Source: Kribbella pratensis | GTDB lineage: Bacteria > Actinomycetota > Actinomycetes > Propionibacteriales > Kribbellaceae | Assembly: GCF_004366075.1 (NCBI RefSeq) | Contig: NZ_SODU01000003.1 | Coordinates: 744,001 to 808,000, forward strand | DNA: 64,000 nt | Reading direction: 5' to 3' | Shown here: positions 17,584 through 26,099 of the stretch, in pieces | Numbering within the stretch: position 1 is the stretch's first letter | Layout of the letters: the number at the start of each line of letters is the position of its first letter | Notes under the pieces: model-generated | What the model was told of the DNA's origin: nothing | The model's input: only the letters and a program-made list of their open reading frames with translations | The model's database searches: none | Position numbers and translations under genes: made by a program

Positions 17584-17634
17584 AGCAGGTGGGCGTACAA
17601 CCTCAGCCCCTGAGCTCGCCAACGCCCGCCTGCT
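17584..17634. terminator. nested hairpin between convergent mscL and hydrolase genes
   Basis: Outer arms AGCAGGTGGGCGT (17584-17596) and ACGCCCGCCTGCT (17622-17634) pair at 12 of 13 positions. An inner hairpin CTCAG-CCC-CTGAG lies in the loop. It is placed just after the mscL stop and before the stop of the minus-strand hydrolase, so a bidirectional terminator is likely. Confidence 0.6.
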
Positions 17635-17693
17635 CACCGGCACAACGCATCCAGCAGTGTGGGACCGGGCGCCAGAAGCTCCCGCCCATCCCC

Positions 17694-18344
17694 TCAGTTG
17701 ACGAACTCCACGATCGTTCGCAGCAGCTGATCCAGGTACGGCGGGTCGTTGCTCATCCGAAAGGCGGGTGTCGGCGGTTCGGGACACCCGACCAGCTCAC
17801 GACTCCCCCGGATCGACCGCAGCAAGGCGTCAACCGTCTTCCGCTGATGCGAAGGATTCTCCGGTACCGACGGCAGGACCCCCACCCGAATTCGCGCCAG
17901 CGAGGCCACCTGTTCGTCCGTCACACCGCGTAGGATGCCGCCCGCGAGCAGTTCGTCCGCGACCTCCGGCGGGCACCCCCGCTTCACCATCCCGGCGTGA
18001 GCGCGCTGGTTCGCGGCGGCGTCGTCGCCGGTCGCGGGCCACGCCAGGAGGAGGCGATCGACCAGCTCCGGAAACCTCAACGCCAGCAGGACCGCAACCG
18101 TACATCCATTGGAGGCTCCAACGATTCTTACCGGCCCGGAACGCTTCGCCAGCTGTTCACCCAGCGCGGCGACCTCGACGTCCCACGCACTGGCTCGCTG
18201 CGGCCGGTCGGGCGCCAGTACTGCCATGCCCTCCGGCGCGAGTGCCGCGGACAGGCCGTCGGTGATTCCCGGCGTACCCCAGAACGCTTCGGCGTCCATG
18301 GCTTCCCAGAGACCGCCGTGGACGAGGAACACCGACGCGGTCAT
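17694..18344 (-). CDS. alpha/beta-fold hydrolase
   Basis: A protein of 216 residues with the oxyanion segment VFLVHGGLWEAMD and a nucleophile elbow GASNGC (G-x-S-x-G) near residue 98. The catalytic acid and His are not obvious in the short C-terminal part; no canonical DH pair is seen. Its ATG overlaps the stop of the small upstream gene (ATGA). Substrate unknown. Confidence 0.75.
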   Translation of the reverse strand: MTASVFLVHGGLWEAMDAEAFWGTPGITDGLSAALAPEGMAVLAPDRPQRASAWDVEVAALGEQLAKRSGPVRIVGASNGCTVAVLLALRFPELVDRLLLAWPATGDDAAANQRAHAGMVKRGCPPEVADELLAGGILRGVTDEQVASLARIRVGVLPSVPENPSHQRKTVDALLRSIRGSRELVGCPEPPTPAFRMSNDPPYLDQLLRTIVEFVN

Positions 18345-18481
18345 CCGTGGTGCGGGGGGACCTCGTTCAGGATGCGCTCGTCGTCGTCGCTGCTGAAGTC
18401 GTTGTCACCCCAGGTCCGCGGGTCGTCGTCCCGCGTCTGCTCCGGCAGCAGCGGCTCGTCGTCTTCGTACGGGCTCGTCAT
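18341..18481 (-). CDS. small acidic conserved protein (46 residues)
   Basis: A short frame begins MTSPYEDDEPLLPEQTRDDD and ends DDDERILNEVPPHHG. I recall the combination of an EQTRDD-type start, a central WG and an ERxLxExPPHxG-type end in many small actinobacterial proteins of unknown function. GGAGG stands immediately before the ATG, which is closer than usual. Its stop overlaps the hydrolase ATG (ATGA), good evidence that it is translated. Confidence 0.65.
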   Translation of the reverse strand: MTSPYEDDEPLLPEQTRDDDPRTWGDNDFSSDDDERILNEVPPHHG

Positions 18482-18651
18482 ACCTCCAGGCTACCGAGTC
18501 ACCGGGGCCCTCCGGGAATGCTGCGCGGTGACCCGGAGGTAGGTGACCAGCGCGTGCACGTTACAGCTGCGCCACGGTTGGGGCTCGATCCCGCGGCGTG
18601 ACCGGAAAGACGCGCCGCCGTGATGTTGCGGCACGCGCGGTGTGACCCCGT

Positions 18652-18668
18652 TCCACCATGATGGTGGA
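18652..18668. promoter_or_regulatory. 17-bp palindrome upstream of lipoprotein gene
   Basis: TCCACCAT and ATGGTGGA are perfect inverted arms around a single G. The site ends 26 nt before the GTG of the lipoprotein gene, where an operator would overlap the promoter or 5' end. No repressor gene is adjacent. Confidence 0.45.
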
Positions 18669-18694
18669 CCTTGCCAACCCGGAAGGACCGAGTC

Positions 18695-19297
18695 GTGAGT
18701 GCACAACGGACACGGGGCCTGATCGGTGCGACGCTTGTCGTGGCTGTGCTCGGAGTTGCCGCCGCCTGCGGCACCGAGGACGCCTCGTCCCCGCCCGCCG
18801 CCCAGCCCACCCAAACGGTGACCATGCCGTCGCCCACCCCGTCAGCCAGTCCCAGCGGTACACCGAGCACGGACTGCCCCGAAACCATCACGGCCGTCCG
18901 TGCCGCGACCGACAAGGCGGTGTGGGGCCAGGGCGCGGCCACCTCGAAGTTCAATCCCGTCAGCGTGACGATCTGCCAGTACGACGCACAGGCGACCGGG
19001 CAGGACTACGCGACGATCACCACCAAGCGGATGGGCAAGCAGGCGACCGACCTGCTCGCCCTGGTCAACGCGGCGAAACCCGTCGCGAAGAAGCCGAGCA
19101 TGTGCACCAAGGAGCTCGGCCCCACCTACGTGCTGCGGTTCACCGACAACGACCGCGGCGTCCTGTCGTTCACCGCTGAAGCCTTCGGCTGCCACCGTCT
19201 GGTGGCGACCTCGCTGGAAGGCCAGGGCAAGCCCGGCACGCTGCCGGCGCCGCGCCAGGTGACCGCCGAGCTGACGAAGTCGCTCGGCCTGCGCTGA
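18695..19297 (+). CDS. putative lipoprotein, DUF3558-like size, function unknown
   Basis: A protein of 200 residues. The N-terminal signal peptide ends in LGVAAAC-G, an acceptable lipobox, followed by a Pro/Ser/Thr-rich linker and a compact domain with four Cys (DCPETI, ICQYDA, MCTKEL, FGCHRL) likely forming two disulfides. GTG at 18695 is chosen because GGAAGGA lies 7 nt upstream; an in-frame ATG at 18671 is less well placed. Surface-anchored, function unknown. Confidence 0.75.
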   Translation: MSAQRTRGLIGATLVVAVLGVAAACGTEDASSPPAAQPTQTVTMPSPTPSASPSGTPSTDCPETITAVRAATDKAVWGQGAATSKFNPVSVTICQYDAQATGQDYATITTKRMGKQATDLLALVNAAKPVAKKPSMCTKELGPTYVLRFTDNDRGVLSFTAEAFGCHRLVATSLEGQGKPGTLPAPRQVTAELTKSLGLR

Positions 19298-19438
19298 CCC
19301 CGCGCCGGACGCGCACCCCGAAGCCGTCCGAAGTGGGGTCTACCCGCGCCTGCCTTGCGGGTCCCTTTCGAGGTCGACCCGCGAGGCAGGTTGCGGTGGC
19401 CGCCGCGTGTACCGCACCCTCGCACTGAGGGAGGGCGC

Positions 19439-20743
19439 ATGCGAACGATCCGGCTGCTGTGCGCGCTTGCCCTGGCCTGCACCGGCTGCTCGGCTCCGGC
19501 GGCAGAGAACACGTCCTGTACGCCTGGCTTCACCTGTACGACGCTGCACGTCCCGCTCGACCGGCAACGCCCGGACGGCCCGTCGCTCGACCTCGCCGTC
19601 ATCGCCGCCGACAACGTGGACGCGTCCCGCGGTGTCCTCCTGCTGCTCACCGGTGGTCCCGGCCAGCCCGGTGTACCGCTCCTCGCCAACCTGCGGCGCA
19701 ACGTGCACCCTGACGTGCTGCGCGAGTACCGACTCGTCATGTTCGACCAGCGCGGCACAGGTCCTGACGGCATCAATTGCCCTTCTCTGCAAGAGACTGT
19801 GGGCGGTTCGGACTTCCTGACTCCACCGGCCACGGCTGTGGACGAGTGCGCCCAGCACCTCGGCTCCGGCGCTGGGTACTACGGAACCCCTGACACCGTC
19901 GACGACATCGAGCAGCTGCGCCAGTTCCTCAAGGTGGACCGGCTCACGATCGACGGGACGTCGTACGGCAGCTTCACCGCGGCGCAGTACGGACTGAAGT
20001 ACCCGGGTCACGTGCAGGCGCTCGTGCTGGACTCCGTCGTGCCGCACAAGGGATTCGACCCGATGGGTCTGGACCTGATGGCCGCGACCACTGGTGTCCT
20101 CAAGGCGGCGTGCCGCCAGGATGCCGCGTGCAAGACGGATCCGGTGGCGGACCTGGCGTGGCTGGTGCAACACGGCGTCAGCGGGACCGACCTGATGGAG
20201 ACCTTGGCGGTCGCGAGCCTCAACTCGGTCAACCCGTCTCTCAAAGGCATCCCAGCCGTACTGCACTCCGCGCGCAACGGCGACGACATGGGTCTGAAGA
20301 AGCTGCTCCAACGGACCACCAGCAAGGGCCTGCCCTACGGCACGCTGTCCGCGGGCCTGCACATGGCCACCCTCTGCTCGGACCTCCGCTTTCCCTGGTC
20401 CGGCAAGTCCGACCGCAAGACCGCCCTCGACGACGCGGTACGGCGCCTGGACCCTGAGCAGCTGTACCCGTACGACGTGGCGACCGCACGCAACCAGCTG
20501 ATGGTCCAGGGCTGTCTACGCTGGCCGGCTGACCGCGTGTCGACGTACCCGGCCGGACAGGAACTGACACCGCGCACGCTGATCCTGCACGGGAGCAACG
20601 ATCTGTTCTGCCCGCTCGACTGGGCCAGGTGGGAGAAGGCGCACGCACGGGACGCCGAGCTGGTCGTCGTACCCGGAAGCGGTCACAGCGTGCAACGGGA
20701 CCCGCGTGGGAAGGCGGCGGTGCGGGAGTTCCTGCTCGACTAG
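19439..20743 (+). CDS. secreted TAP-like alpha/beta hydrolase (tripeptidyl aminopeptidase type), lipoprotein
   Basis: A protein of 434 residues. The signal peptide ends at LACTGC, a probable lipoprotein site, and the mature enzyme resembles the actinobacterial tripeptidyl aminopeptidases: LLLTGGPGQPG oxyanion segment, FDQRGTG, the nucleophile elbow DGTSYGSFTA, the acid near GSNDLFCP and His in VVVPGSGHSVQ, with the TAP C-terminal region. ATG at 19439 is preceded by GGAGGG. Likely peptidase or esterase acting outside the membrane. Confidence 0.87.
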   Translation: MRTIRLLCALALACTGCSAPAAENTSCTPGFTCTTLHVPLDRQRPDGPSLDLAVIAADNVDASRGVLLLLTGGPGQPGVPLLANLRRNVHPDVLREYRLVMFDQRGTGPDGINCPSLQETVGGSDFLTPPATAVDECAQHLGSGAGYYGTPDTVDDIEQLRQFLKVDRLTIDGTSYGSFTAAQYGLKYPGHVQALVLDSVVPHKGFDPMGLDLMAATTGVLKAACRQDAACKTDPVADLAWLVQHGVSGTDLMETLAVASLNSVNPSLKGIPAVLHSARNGDDMGLKKLLQRTTSKGLPYGTLSAGLHMATLCSDLRFPWSGKSDRKTALDDAVRRLDPEQLYPYDVATARNQLMVQGCLRWPADRVSTYPAGQELTPRTLILHGSNDLFCPLDWARWEKAHARDAELVVVPGSGHSVQRDPRGKAAVREFLLD

Positions 20744-20835
20744 AGATCGAACTGTGCGGGAACGGTTGCAGCACGTGGGCGGCTCGATGCGTCTAATAGA
20801 TGTGAGGAGTTGTACGCCCAGCCAGGGAGTGGCGA

Positions 20836-21348
20836 GTGGAGTTCGAGGAGTACGTGTCCGCCCGTGGACAGGAACTGGTGCGGCTCGGGTTCACGGTCTC
20901 CGGCGACTACCAGCGGGCGGAGGACCTGGCGCAGATCGCGCTGATGCAGGCGTTCCGCTCCTGGCGGAAGGTGCGCAACGCGGACGATCCGCATCACTAC
21001 GTCCGGCGGATCCTCGTGAACGAGTACTTGTCGATGACGCGCCGGCGCTCGTTCACCGAGGCGCCGACGGCCGACCTCGACCCGCAGCGCACCGTGCCGG
21101 ACCACGCCACGCGGGTCGCCAACTCCGACGACCTGTGGCGCGCGCTGGCGACGCTGTCTGCCCGGGAACGGGTCGTCCTGGTCCTGCGCTACTACCAGGA
21201 CCTGGACGACCAGACGATCGCCGACATGCTCGGCATCAAACCGTCCTCCGTGCGCGCGACCGCGAGCCGGGCGCTCGCGTCGCTCCGGCGACGGCCGGCC
21301 TATTCAGGGGCCGGCGAGTCCAACCGTGTTGATGAGAGGTTGTCGTGA
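20836..21348 (+). CDS. SigE-family ECF RNA polymerase sigma factor
   Basis: A protein of 170 residues. Region 2 includes DYQRAEDLAQIALMQAFRSWRKV and YVRRILVNEYLSMTRRR; region 4 includes LSARERVVLVLRYYQDLDDQTIADMLGI then SSVRATASRALASLR. This is the actinobacterial SigE (ECF41/50-like) family. GTG at 20836 starts the conserved EFEEYVSARGQELVRLGF. Its stop overlaps the start of the META-domain gene (GTGA), a sigma/anti-sigma-like pair. Confidence 0.92.
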   Translation: MEFEEYVSARGQELVRLGFTVSGDYQRAEDLAQIALMQAFRSWRKVRNADDPHHYVRRILVNEYLSMTRRRSFTEAPTADLDPQRTVPDHATRVANSDDLWRALATLSARERVVLVLRYYQDLDDQTIADMLGIKPSSVRATASRALASLRRRPAYSGAGESNRVDERLS

Positions 21349-21950
21349 GCAACACCGATCTCGAGGATGACCTGCGAGGTACCTTCGAACGCGCCGCGGC
21401 CTCGGTGCCGCAGGCCGTGGACCTGACCGAGCGCGCCACCACGGGCGCCCGTCGCGCACAGCGCCGTACCTGGGTCGTTTCCGGCGCTGCCGCCGTCGCG
21501 GTGGCTGCGATCGCGGTCGCCGGGTTCGGGCTGGCCGGGTCCCGGAACCAGCCGACGCAACCGCCGGTCGCCACCGGGCAGGCGGCGGCCTCGGCGAGTG
21601 CGACACCGCAGGGGGTCTCGGCCCAGACCGTGGCCGGCACGTGGCGCCCGGTGCAGATGGTCGGCGCCAAGACGCTCCAGGCCGCCCGCCCGGACGACCC
21701 GGTGCTGGTGTTCAAGGCGGACGGGACGTGGACGGGCTCGGACGGCTGCAACGGACTGCAGGGGACGTACAGCATCGGTCAGCGTGGCGCGTTCAGCGCG
21801 ACGTCCGGTCCGCAGCACCTGGTCGGCTGCGAGAACGTGCCGCACACCGGCGTACTGCATGCCGCCAAGCGGATCGCGGTCAGCGCCGACACACTGCAGT
21901 TCTTCGGCGCCGACGGACGTCAACTTGCCAGTTACGCTCGCGCACGGTAG
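21345..21950 (+). CDS. single-pass membrane protein with META/HslJ-like domain
   Basis: A protein of 201 residues: a cytoplasmic N-terminus of about 44 residues, one membrane segment (WVVSGAAAVAVAAIAVAGFGLAG), a Pro/Ala linker and an extracytoplasmic META-like domain with ADGTWTGSDGCNGLQGTYSI, the HslJ signature. GTG at 21345 overlaps the sigma stop. The N-terminus is where an anti-sigma segment would be expected, but I see no zinc-binding anti-sigma motif. Probably modulates the sigma factor upstream. Confidence 0.8.
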   Translation: MSNTDLEDDLRGTFERAAASVPQAVDLTERATTGARRAQRRTWVVSGAAAVAVAAIAVAGFGLAGSRNQPTQPPVATGQAAASASATPQGVSAQTVAGTWRPVQMVGAKTLQAARPDDPVLVFKADGTWTGSDGCNGLQGTYSIGQRGAFSATSGPQHLVGCENVPHTGVLHAAKRIAVSADTLQFFGADGRQLASYARAR

Positions 21951-22043
21951 CCGGATCTGTTCGCGGACGGTGATCGAGCCTTGACGGAACGGAGTCCTTG
22001 AACGGACCATCTAGTGGTTTGGTCCACCGATCTGGGGAGCTTT

Positions 22044-23333
22044 GTGCGACTCTCTGTCACCGTCCCGCTGGTCACACTCGGCTCCATCTCACTCTTCGCA
22101 GTCGCCCTCACCACACCTTCCTCGGGCGCGGTGACAGGTGCCGCGGTGTGCTCCCACGCGCAACCGAGTGTGAGCTCGACCGAGGCGACGCGGCTGGCGC
22201 AGCCGACGTCCGCGTCCGATGCGCGACCGCTCGGTGAATCGCTCGGAGACGGCATCTCCGCCGCGGTCCGGTCCCTCGAACCGCTGGACGCGACCGGCCG
22301 TCCGACCTCCGGGCTGCCGTACGGGCTGAGCCAGGGCGTCATCGGCGTGGTCGGCTCGGCCACGACCGGCTACAAGGTGGTCGTGGACTCGGCGAAGCTG
22401 GATGCGAAGAAGTACGAGTCCGCGATGGCCCGCAACCTGCCCGCGGCCGGCAAGCCGTTGGTGAAGGTGGAGCGCAGCTGTCGTTCGGCCCAGTCGATCG
22501 CCGATGCCTGGAACGCAGTCGGCAACCGTTCGTGGTCCTCCGACGCGTCGCGTACGACGTACGCCGCCGACCTCGACCCCGTGAGCGAGAACGTCGTCGT
22601 CGAGTACGACCAGGCGACGACCTCCCCCGCTTCGCTGGCGGGCCTCCGCGACCTGCCCGGCGTACAGCTCGTCGCCGGCTCGCTCGCACGCACGTCCCGG
22701 CTGAGCGACACCCCGAAGGGCGGCCACTGGGGCGGTGCTCGGATCACGTCCGCACTCAAGAACTGCTCCGCCGGCTTCTCCGTCGTACGGCGCTCCAACG
22801 GCCAGCGCGGCTCCGTCACCGCAGGCCATTGTGGCGGCCCCGGTACGGTCTGGAAGTCAGGCACCAACTACTACGGCACCACCACAGTGCGCACGAACTA
22901 CCCGGACTACGACCAGTCCCTGGTCACGGGCAGCACGTACGGCGCCAAGATCTGGACCGACGGCCCCGGCGACACCGTCAACACGCGCACCGTCACCGGC
23001 GGCGGCGACCCCGGCGTCGGCACGGTGATCTGCCAGTCCGGCAGCTTCAGTACGTCGCTCTGCAGTCTCACGGTCCGTTCGACGTCGGCGAAGTACTGCG
23101 ACGCCGACGGCTGCACGACGTACGTCATCCGTGCCACCCGCGGCGGCCTGGTCGCGATCGTCGGCGGCGACTCCGGCGGTCCCGTGTACTCCCGCCGCGG
23201 CACCAGCTCCGCCACCATCCGCGGCATCGCCTTCGCCGGCGCCGGCTGCGCCGCCTCACGCTGCACCACCCTGTACGCCGAGCGGTACAACTCCATCACC
23301 GGCCACCTCGGCGTCACCGCCCTGACCGGCTGA
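22044..23333 (+). CDS. secreted chymotrypsin-like serine protease (S1/S1E, streptogrisin type)
   Basis: A preproprotein of 429 residues: signal peptide to about residue 30, a propeptide of about 200 residues, then a mature streptogrisin-like protease. The triad is visible as His in SVTAGHCGGP, Asp in YPDYDQSLVTG and Ser in VGGDSGGPVY. Several Cys pairs suit an exported enzyme. GTG at 22044 has GGGGAG upstream. It follows the sigma/META pair by 94 nt and might belong to its regulon. Confidence 0.92.
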   Translation: MRLSVTVPLVTLGSISLFAVALTTPSSGAVTGAAVCSHAQPSVSSTEATRLAQPTSASDARPLGESLGDGISAAVRSLEPLDATGRPTSGLPYGLSQGVIGVVGSATTGYKVVVDSAKLDAKKYESAMARNLPAAGKPLVKVERSCRSAQSIADAWNAVGNRSWSSDASRTTYAADLDPVSENVVVEYDQATTSPASLAGLRDLPGVQLVAGSLARTSRLSDTPKGGHWGGARITSALKNCSAGFSVVRRSNGQRGSVTAGHCGGPGTVWKSGTNYYGTTTVRTNYPDYDQSLVTGSTYGAKIWTDGPGDTVNTRTVTGGGDPGVGTVICQSGSFSTSLCSLTVRSTSAKYCDADGCTTYVIRATRGGLVAIVGGDSGGPVYSRRGTSSATIRGIAFAGAGCAASRCTTLYAERYNSITGHLGVTALTG

Positions 23334-23369
23334 CCCACCCCCCAACTCCGCTAAGCTGTCCCCGCGTGC

Positions 23370-23445
23370 GCCCCCGTAGCTCAGGGGATAGAGCGTCGGT
23401 TTCCTAAACCGTGCGTCGCAGGTTCGAATCCTGCCGGGGGCACCA
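23370..23445 (+). tRNA. tRNA-Arg (anticodon CCT)
   Basis: A 76-nt tRNA with the 3' CCA encoded. Acceptor arms GCCCCCG/CGGGGGC pair perfectly, the anticodon loop is TTCCTAA with anticodon CCT (reads AGG), and the T arm has GGTTCGAATCC. Confidence 0.95.
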
Positions 23446-23534
23446 TACAAATGCGCTGGTCAGACGCACTGCCCGCGCCTTGACACGTGACCGTCGGTGT
23501 GGCGGTGCCTGGTCGCGCTCGATCCGGAACCTGA

Positions 23535-23936
23535 TCACCGTGTGGCGGCTCGAATGCCTGCGACGAGCGCGGCAATCAGGAGCCCGAGCAAGAGCACGAG
23601 CAGTACACCAGGACTCAGCAACAGCGTCAGTATCAAGATCAAGACCACAGCCAGTTTCAGCTGGGGGCTTGCCCCCGACCAAGCACCCTTGATCGCAGCC
23701 CAGACAGGGTTCTTTCCCCGCAGCATGGCTCCCAGCCCTGCGAAGACGGCTTGCGTGGTGGGCCCTCCGCTTGCCACAAAATCGTTCAGGTCGTCGGCCC
23801 AGTCCTCCACCTTCCGCGACACCTTCGCAGTGGCGTACAGCAGGGCCGCTTCTCGCAGGTCACTCAGCGCAGGTGCGAGGCTCGTCGCCACGGGGGCGCT
23901 CCTGGTCGCGCCGATGGCGGTGTTCGTTGCTGTCAT
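23535..23936 (-). CDS. membrane protein of unknown function, Asp23-locus associated
   Basis: A protein of 133 residues. The first 90 residues are amphipathic and Ala-rich; the C-terminus carries two tight hydrophobic segments (LKLAVVLILILTLLLS and GVLLVLLLGLLIAALVAG). AGGAGG is 6 nt before the ATG. It lies beside the ECF/Asp23 locus on the same strand as the sigma gene, which suggests an envelope role. No family recognised. Confidence 0.65.
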   Translation of the reverse strand: MTATNTAIGATRSAPVATSLAPALSDLREAALLYATAKVSRKVEDWADDLNDFVASGGPTTQAVFAGLGAMLRGKNPVWAAIKGAWSGASPQLKLAVVLILILTLLLSPGVLLVLLLGLLIAALVAGIRAATR

Positions 23937-24074
23937 GTCGTGGCCTCCTGAGCGAGACTACGTCCATGGTGGCACGGCGCTGAGCCGGTCAGGACCCCAC
24001 CGTGTGATCGTTCCTCATCGGCGATCCACCCAGGGGCGCAGCCTGCACACGTATGTGACAGGGCCACCGCACCG

Positions 24075-24515
24075 TCAGTGATGGTCCGAGTCGGTGGTGA
24101 GGCCCGTGATGACGATGTCGATTCCGTCGGCGCCGAAAGGTGGATCGATCGGGCCGAGGAGGTCGGTGAAAACTCCGTAGGCGGTGCTTCGGACGTGGCG
24201 GGCGACCTCGTGCAGATCCTGGCCGTACGAAGTCACGAGATCGAGTACGGCGCCCGTACAGGTGTCGCCGTCGCAAATCAACTGGACCCGGTCCAGCTCG
24301 CAGCGCAGTTCGGCGATCGCCCGACGGAGGGCGCTGATCAACACGTGGTCGGTGACGAAGAGCGTGATGCCGTTGTCAGCAGCAGCGCGGATCGGCCGCG
24401 ACCGCCGCGTGATCGTCCGGAGTCGCTGCTTGATGGTGGCCGAAATGTCGACCCAGCCTGGTTCGACGTGAGTGCGGGCCGCGTGGCCGGCGCGGCTCAG
24501 GACGTTGTCGGTCAT
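24075..24515 (-). CDS. degenerate Asp23/Gls24-like protein
   Basis: A protein of 146 residues. The core resembles Asp23/Gls24 family members, with a ITLFVTDHVLISALRRAIAE helix-rich start, LDRVQLICDGD strand and a VRSTAYGVFTDLLGP stretch ending in GIDIVITGL. Start ATG overlaps the stop of the sigma gene (ATGA), which makes it a translationally coupled partner of that sigma factor and possibly its regulator. The family assignment is weak. Confidence 0.6.
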   Translation of the reverse strand: MTDNVLSRAGHAARTHVEPGWVDISATIKQRLRTITRRSRPIRAAADNGITLFVTDHVLISALRRAIAELRCELDRVQLICDGDTCTGAVLDLVTSYGQDLHEVARHVRSTAYGVFTDLLGPIDPPFGADGIDIVITGLTTDSDHH

Positions 24516-25108
24516 CGCCAGGCCTCCAACCGGTGTTTCAGCGTGGCCCGTGCGCGGGCGAGCTGACCGCGGACGACGGTGGGGCTGGTACTGAGCACGA
24601 TGGCGATCTCGGTGTAGCTCATCTGTTCGACTTCGCGGAGCAACCAGATGGCTCGCTGGAGCCAGGGCAGGTCGGCCAAGGCCGCTCCGAGTGCGTCGAG
24701 CAGACCGGCCTCGACTGCCTGCCCTGCCGGGTCTGTGCCCGGCGCAGCCAGGTCGGTAAGGGTGGTCTCCTCGACCGGGACGGCGCGTTTCTTCCGGAAC
24801 AGGTCGACGGCCTTGCGGCCGGTGATGGTGAACAGCCAGGTCCGCAGCGTGGCATCGCCCCGAAAGTCCGGAAGGGCTTTCCAGGCTGCGACAAAGGCAT
24901 CCTGGACCACCTCCTCAGCGTCACCCTGGTCGTTGAGCATACGGCGGGCGTAGCGGAACATCGACGGTCCGTGTCTGTCGATGATCACGGCGAAGGCTTC
25001 GAGATCGCCCAGCGCCGCAGCGCGCCGCAGTGTGGCGTCGCTCGAGGTGGCCCAGGCTTCTGCTTCGGCATCTCCAGCACGTAGGGGAAAGGGTGTAACC
25101 CCGTTCAC
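24512..25108 (-). CDS. ECF RNA polymerase sigma factor of the Asp23 locus
   Basis: A protein of 198 residues. Region 2: FRYARRMLNDQGDAEEVVQDAFVAAWKAL, with core-binding residues, and FRGDATLRTWLFTI. Region 4: LPWLQRAIWLLREVEQMSYTEIAIVLSTSPTVVRGQLARARATLKHRL. GTG at 25108 is the likeliest start. The open frame upstream to 25516 is antisense to the Asp23 gene and was rejected. The gene is divergent from the Asp23 operon and probably controls it. Confidence 0.9.
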   Translation of the reverse strand: MNGVTPFPLRAGDAEAEAWATSSDATLRRAAALGDLEAFAVIIDRHGPSMFRYARRMLNDQGDAEEVVQDAFVAAWKALPDFRGDATLRTWLFTITGRKAVDLFRKKRAVPVEETTLTDLAAPGTDPAGQAVEAGLLDALGAALADLPWLQRAIWLLREVEQMSYTEIAIVLSTSPTVVRGQLARARATLKHRLEAWR

Positions 25109-25139
25109 ACAACGATTCAAACCGATGAGTACGGGACGC

Positions 25140-25163
25140 GGAAGTTTTCGGGAGTCATTGCGT
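25140..25163 (+). promoter_or_regulatory. possible ECF promoter of the Asp23 operon
   Basis: GGAAG at 25140-25144 and CGT at 25161-25163 are separated by 16 nt, the spacing and motif type of ECF-dependent promoters (GGAAC-N16-CGT). It lies between the divergent sigma gene and the first Asp23 gene, on the strand that reads into the operon. Prediction only. Confidence 0.45.
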
Positions 25164-25233
25164 GAGGTTTCGGCCGGCCGCCTCGTCCAACCTGATGAGG
25201 CGACATCGGGAAAGACAGGAAGAAGGCCAGCTG

Positions 25234-25722
25234 ATGACCGAGACCAAGGCCGGCACCGAGGCCGTGAAGGCGTCCGGTGGCAGGGCAGTCGGTGCCGGCG
25301 GCAGCGGAGCACTGAGCAGCGAGCAGGGCATGACGACGATCGCGGACACCGTGGTGTCGAAGATCGCCGGGATCGCGACCCGCGAGGTGACCGGGGTACA
25401 CAATCTCGGCGGCGGTACGGCGCGCGCGATGGGGATGCTGCGGGAACGGATCCCGGGATCGCGGACCAACATGTCCCAGGGCGTCGGGGTCGAGGTCGGA
25501 GAGACCCAGGCCGCAATCGATCTCGCGATCGTGGTGGAGTACGGCGTCAGCATCGCCGACCTCGCCCAAGGCATCCGGCGTAACGTGATCGACGCGGTCG
25601 AGCGGATGACAGGGCTGGAGGTCACCGAGGTGAACATCGCCGTCAACGACATCCACCTCGACGAGGACGACGAGGACGACACCGGCGAGGCCGAGGCCGT
25701 GGTGGAGCGCCGGGTCCAGTGA
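25234..25722 (+). CDS. Asp23/Gls24 family envelope stress response protein
   Basis: A protein of 162 residues. It has the family sequence from TTIADTVVSKIAGIATREVTGVHNL through IDLAIVVEYGVSIADLAQGIRRNVIDAVERMTGLEVTEVNIAVNDI, i.e. a complete Asp23 domain, and an acidic tail. ATG at 25234 has AGGAAGAAGG upstream. It is the first gene of a five- to six-gene operon with 4-nt overlaps. In Staphylococcus, Asp23 coats the membrane through AmaP. Confidence 0.93.
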   Translation: MTETKAGTEAVKASGGRAVGAGGSGALSSEQGMTTIADTVVSKIAGIATREVTGVHNLGGGTARAMGMLRERIPGSRTNMSQGVGVEVGETQAAIDLAIVVEYGVSIADLAQGIRRNVIDAVERMTGLEVTEVNIAVNDIHLDEDDEDDTGEAEAVVERRVQ

Positions 25723-26099
25723 CCCCTGCCGAGGCATCCGAGCTGTCCGGGCGGATCGCCACCGCGGCCCGGTCGGTGCCGGGTGTGGCAGACCTGCACG
25801 GTGGGATGTTCGGCGAGATCGGGACCTACCTTCCCGGCGGCCGGGTTACCGGTGTCCGGGTCTCAGATCGGCGGGTCGAGGTCCACGTCACGCTCTATCT
25901 GGACTACCCCGTGCGTGCCACCGGCGACGCCGTCCGATCCGCGGTCGAACCGTTGGTCGACCTACCGGTCTATGTGACGGTCGAAGACCTCGTGCAGCGG
26001 CATGCAGATGACTCCCGGCCTGGCGGTGACCCGTCGGTTGCCGGGCCGCCAGTGATGCGCCGGTCAGGCGCTGGGCACGTCCGGAAGGAGAATTCATGA
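25719..26099 (+). CDS. Asp23/Gls24-like protein
   Basis: A protein of 126 residues with a shorter Asp23-like domain: SGRIATAARSVPGVADLHGG, then VRVSDRRVEVHVTLYLDYPVRATGDAVRSAVEPLVDLPVYVTVEDL. GTG at 25719 overlaps the upstream stop as GTGA. A Pro/Gly/Ser-rich C-terminal tail of about 30 residues follows the domain. Likely partner of the full-length paralog. Confidence 0.8.
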   Translation: MTPAEASELSGRIATAARSVPGVADLHGGMFGEIGTYLPGGRVTGVRVSDRRVEVHVTLYLDYPVRATGDAVRSAVEPLVDLPVYVTVEDLVQRHADDSRPGGDPSVAGPPVMRRSGAGHVRKENS

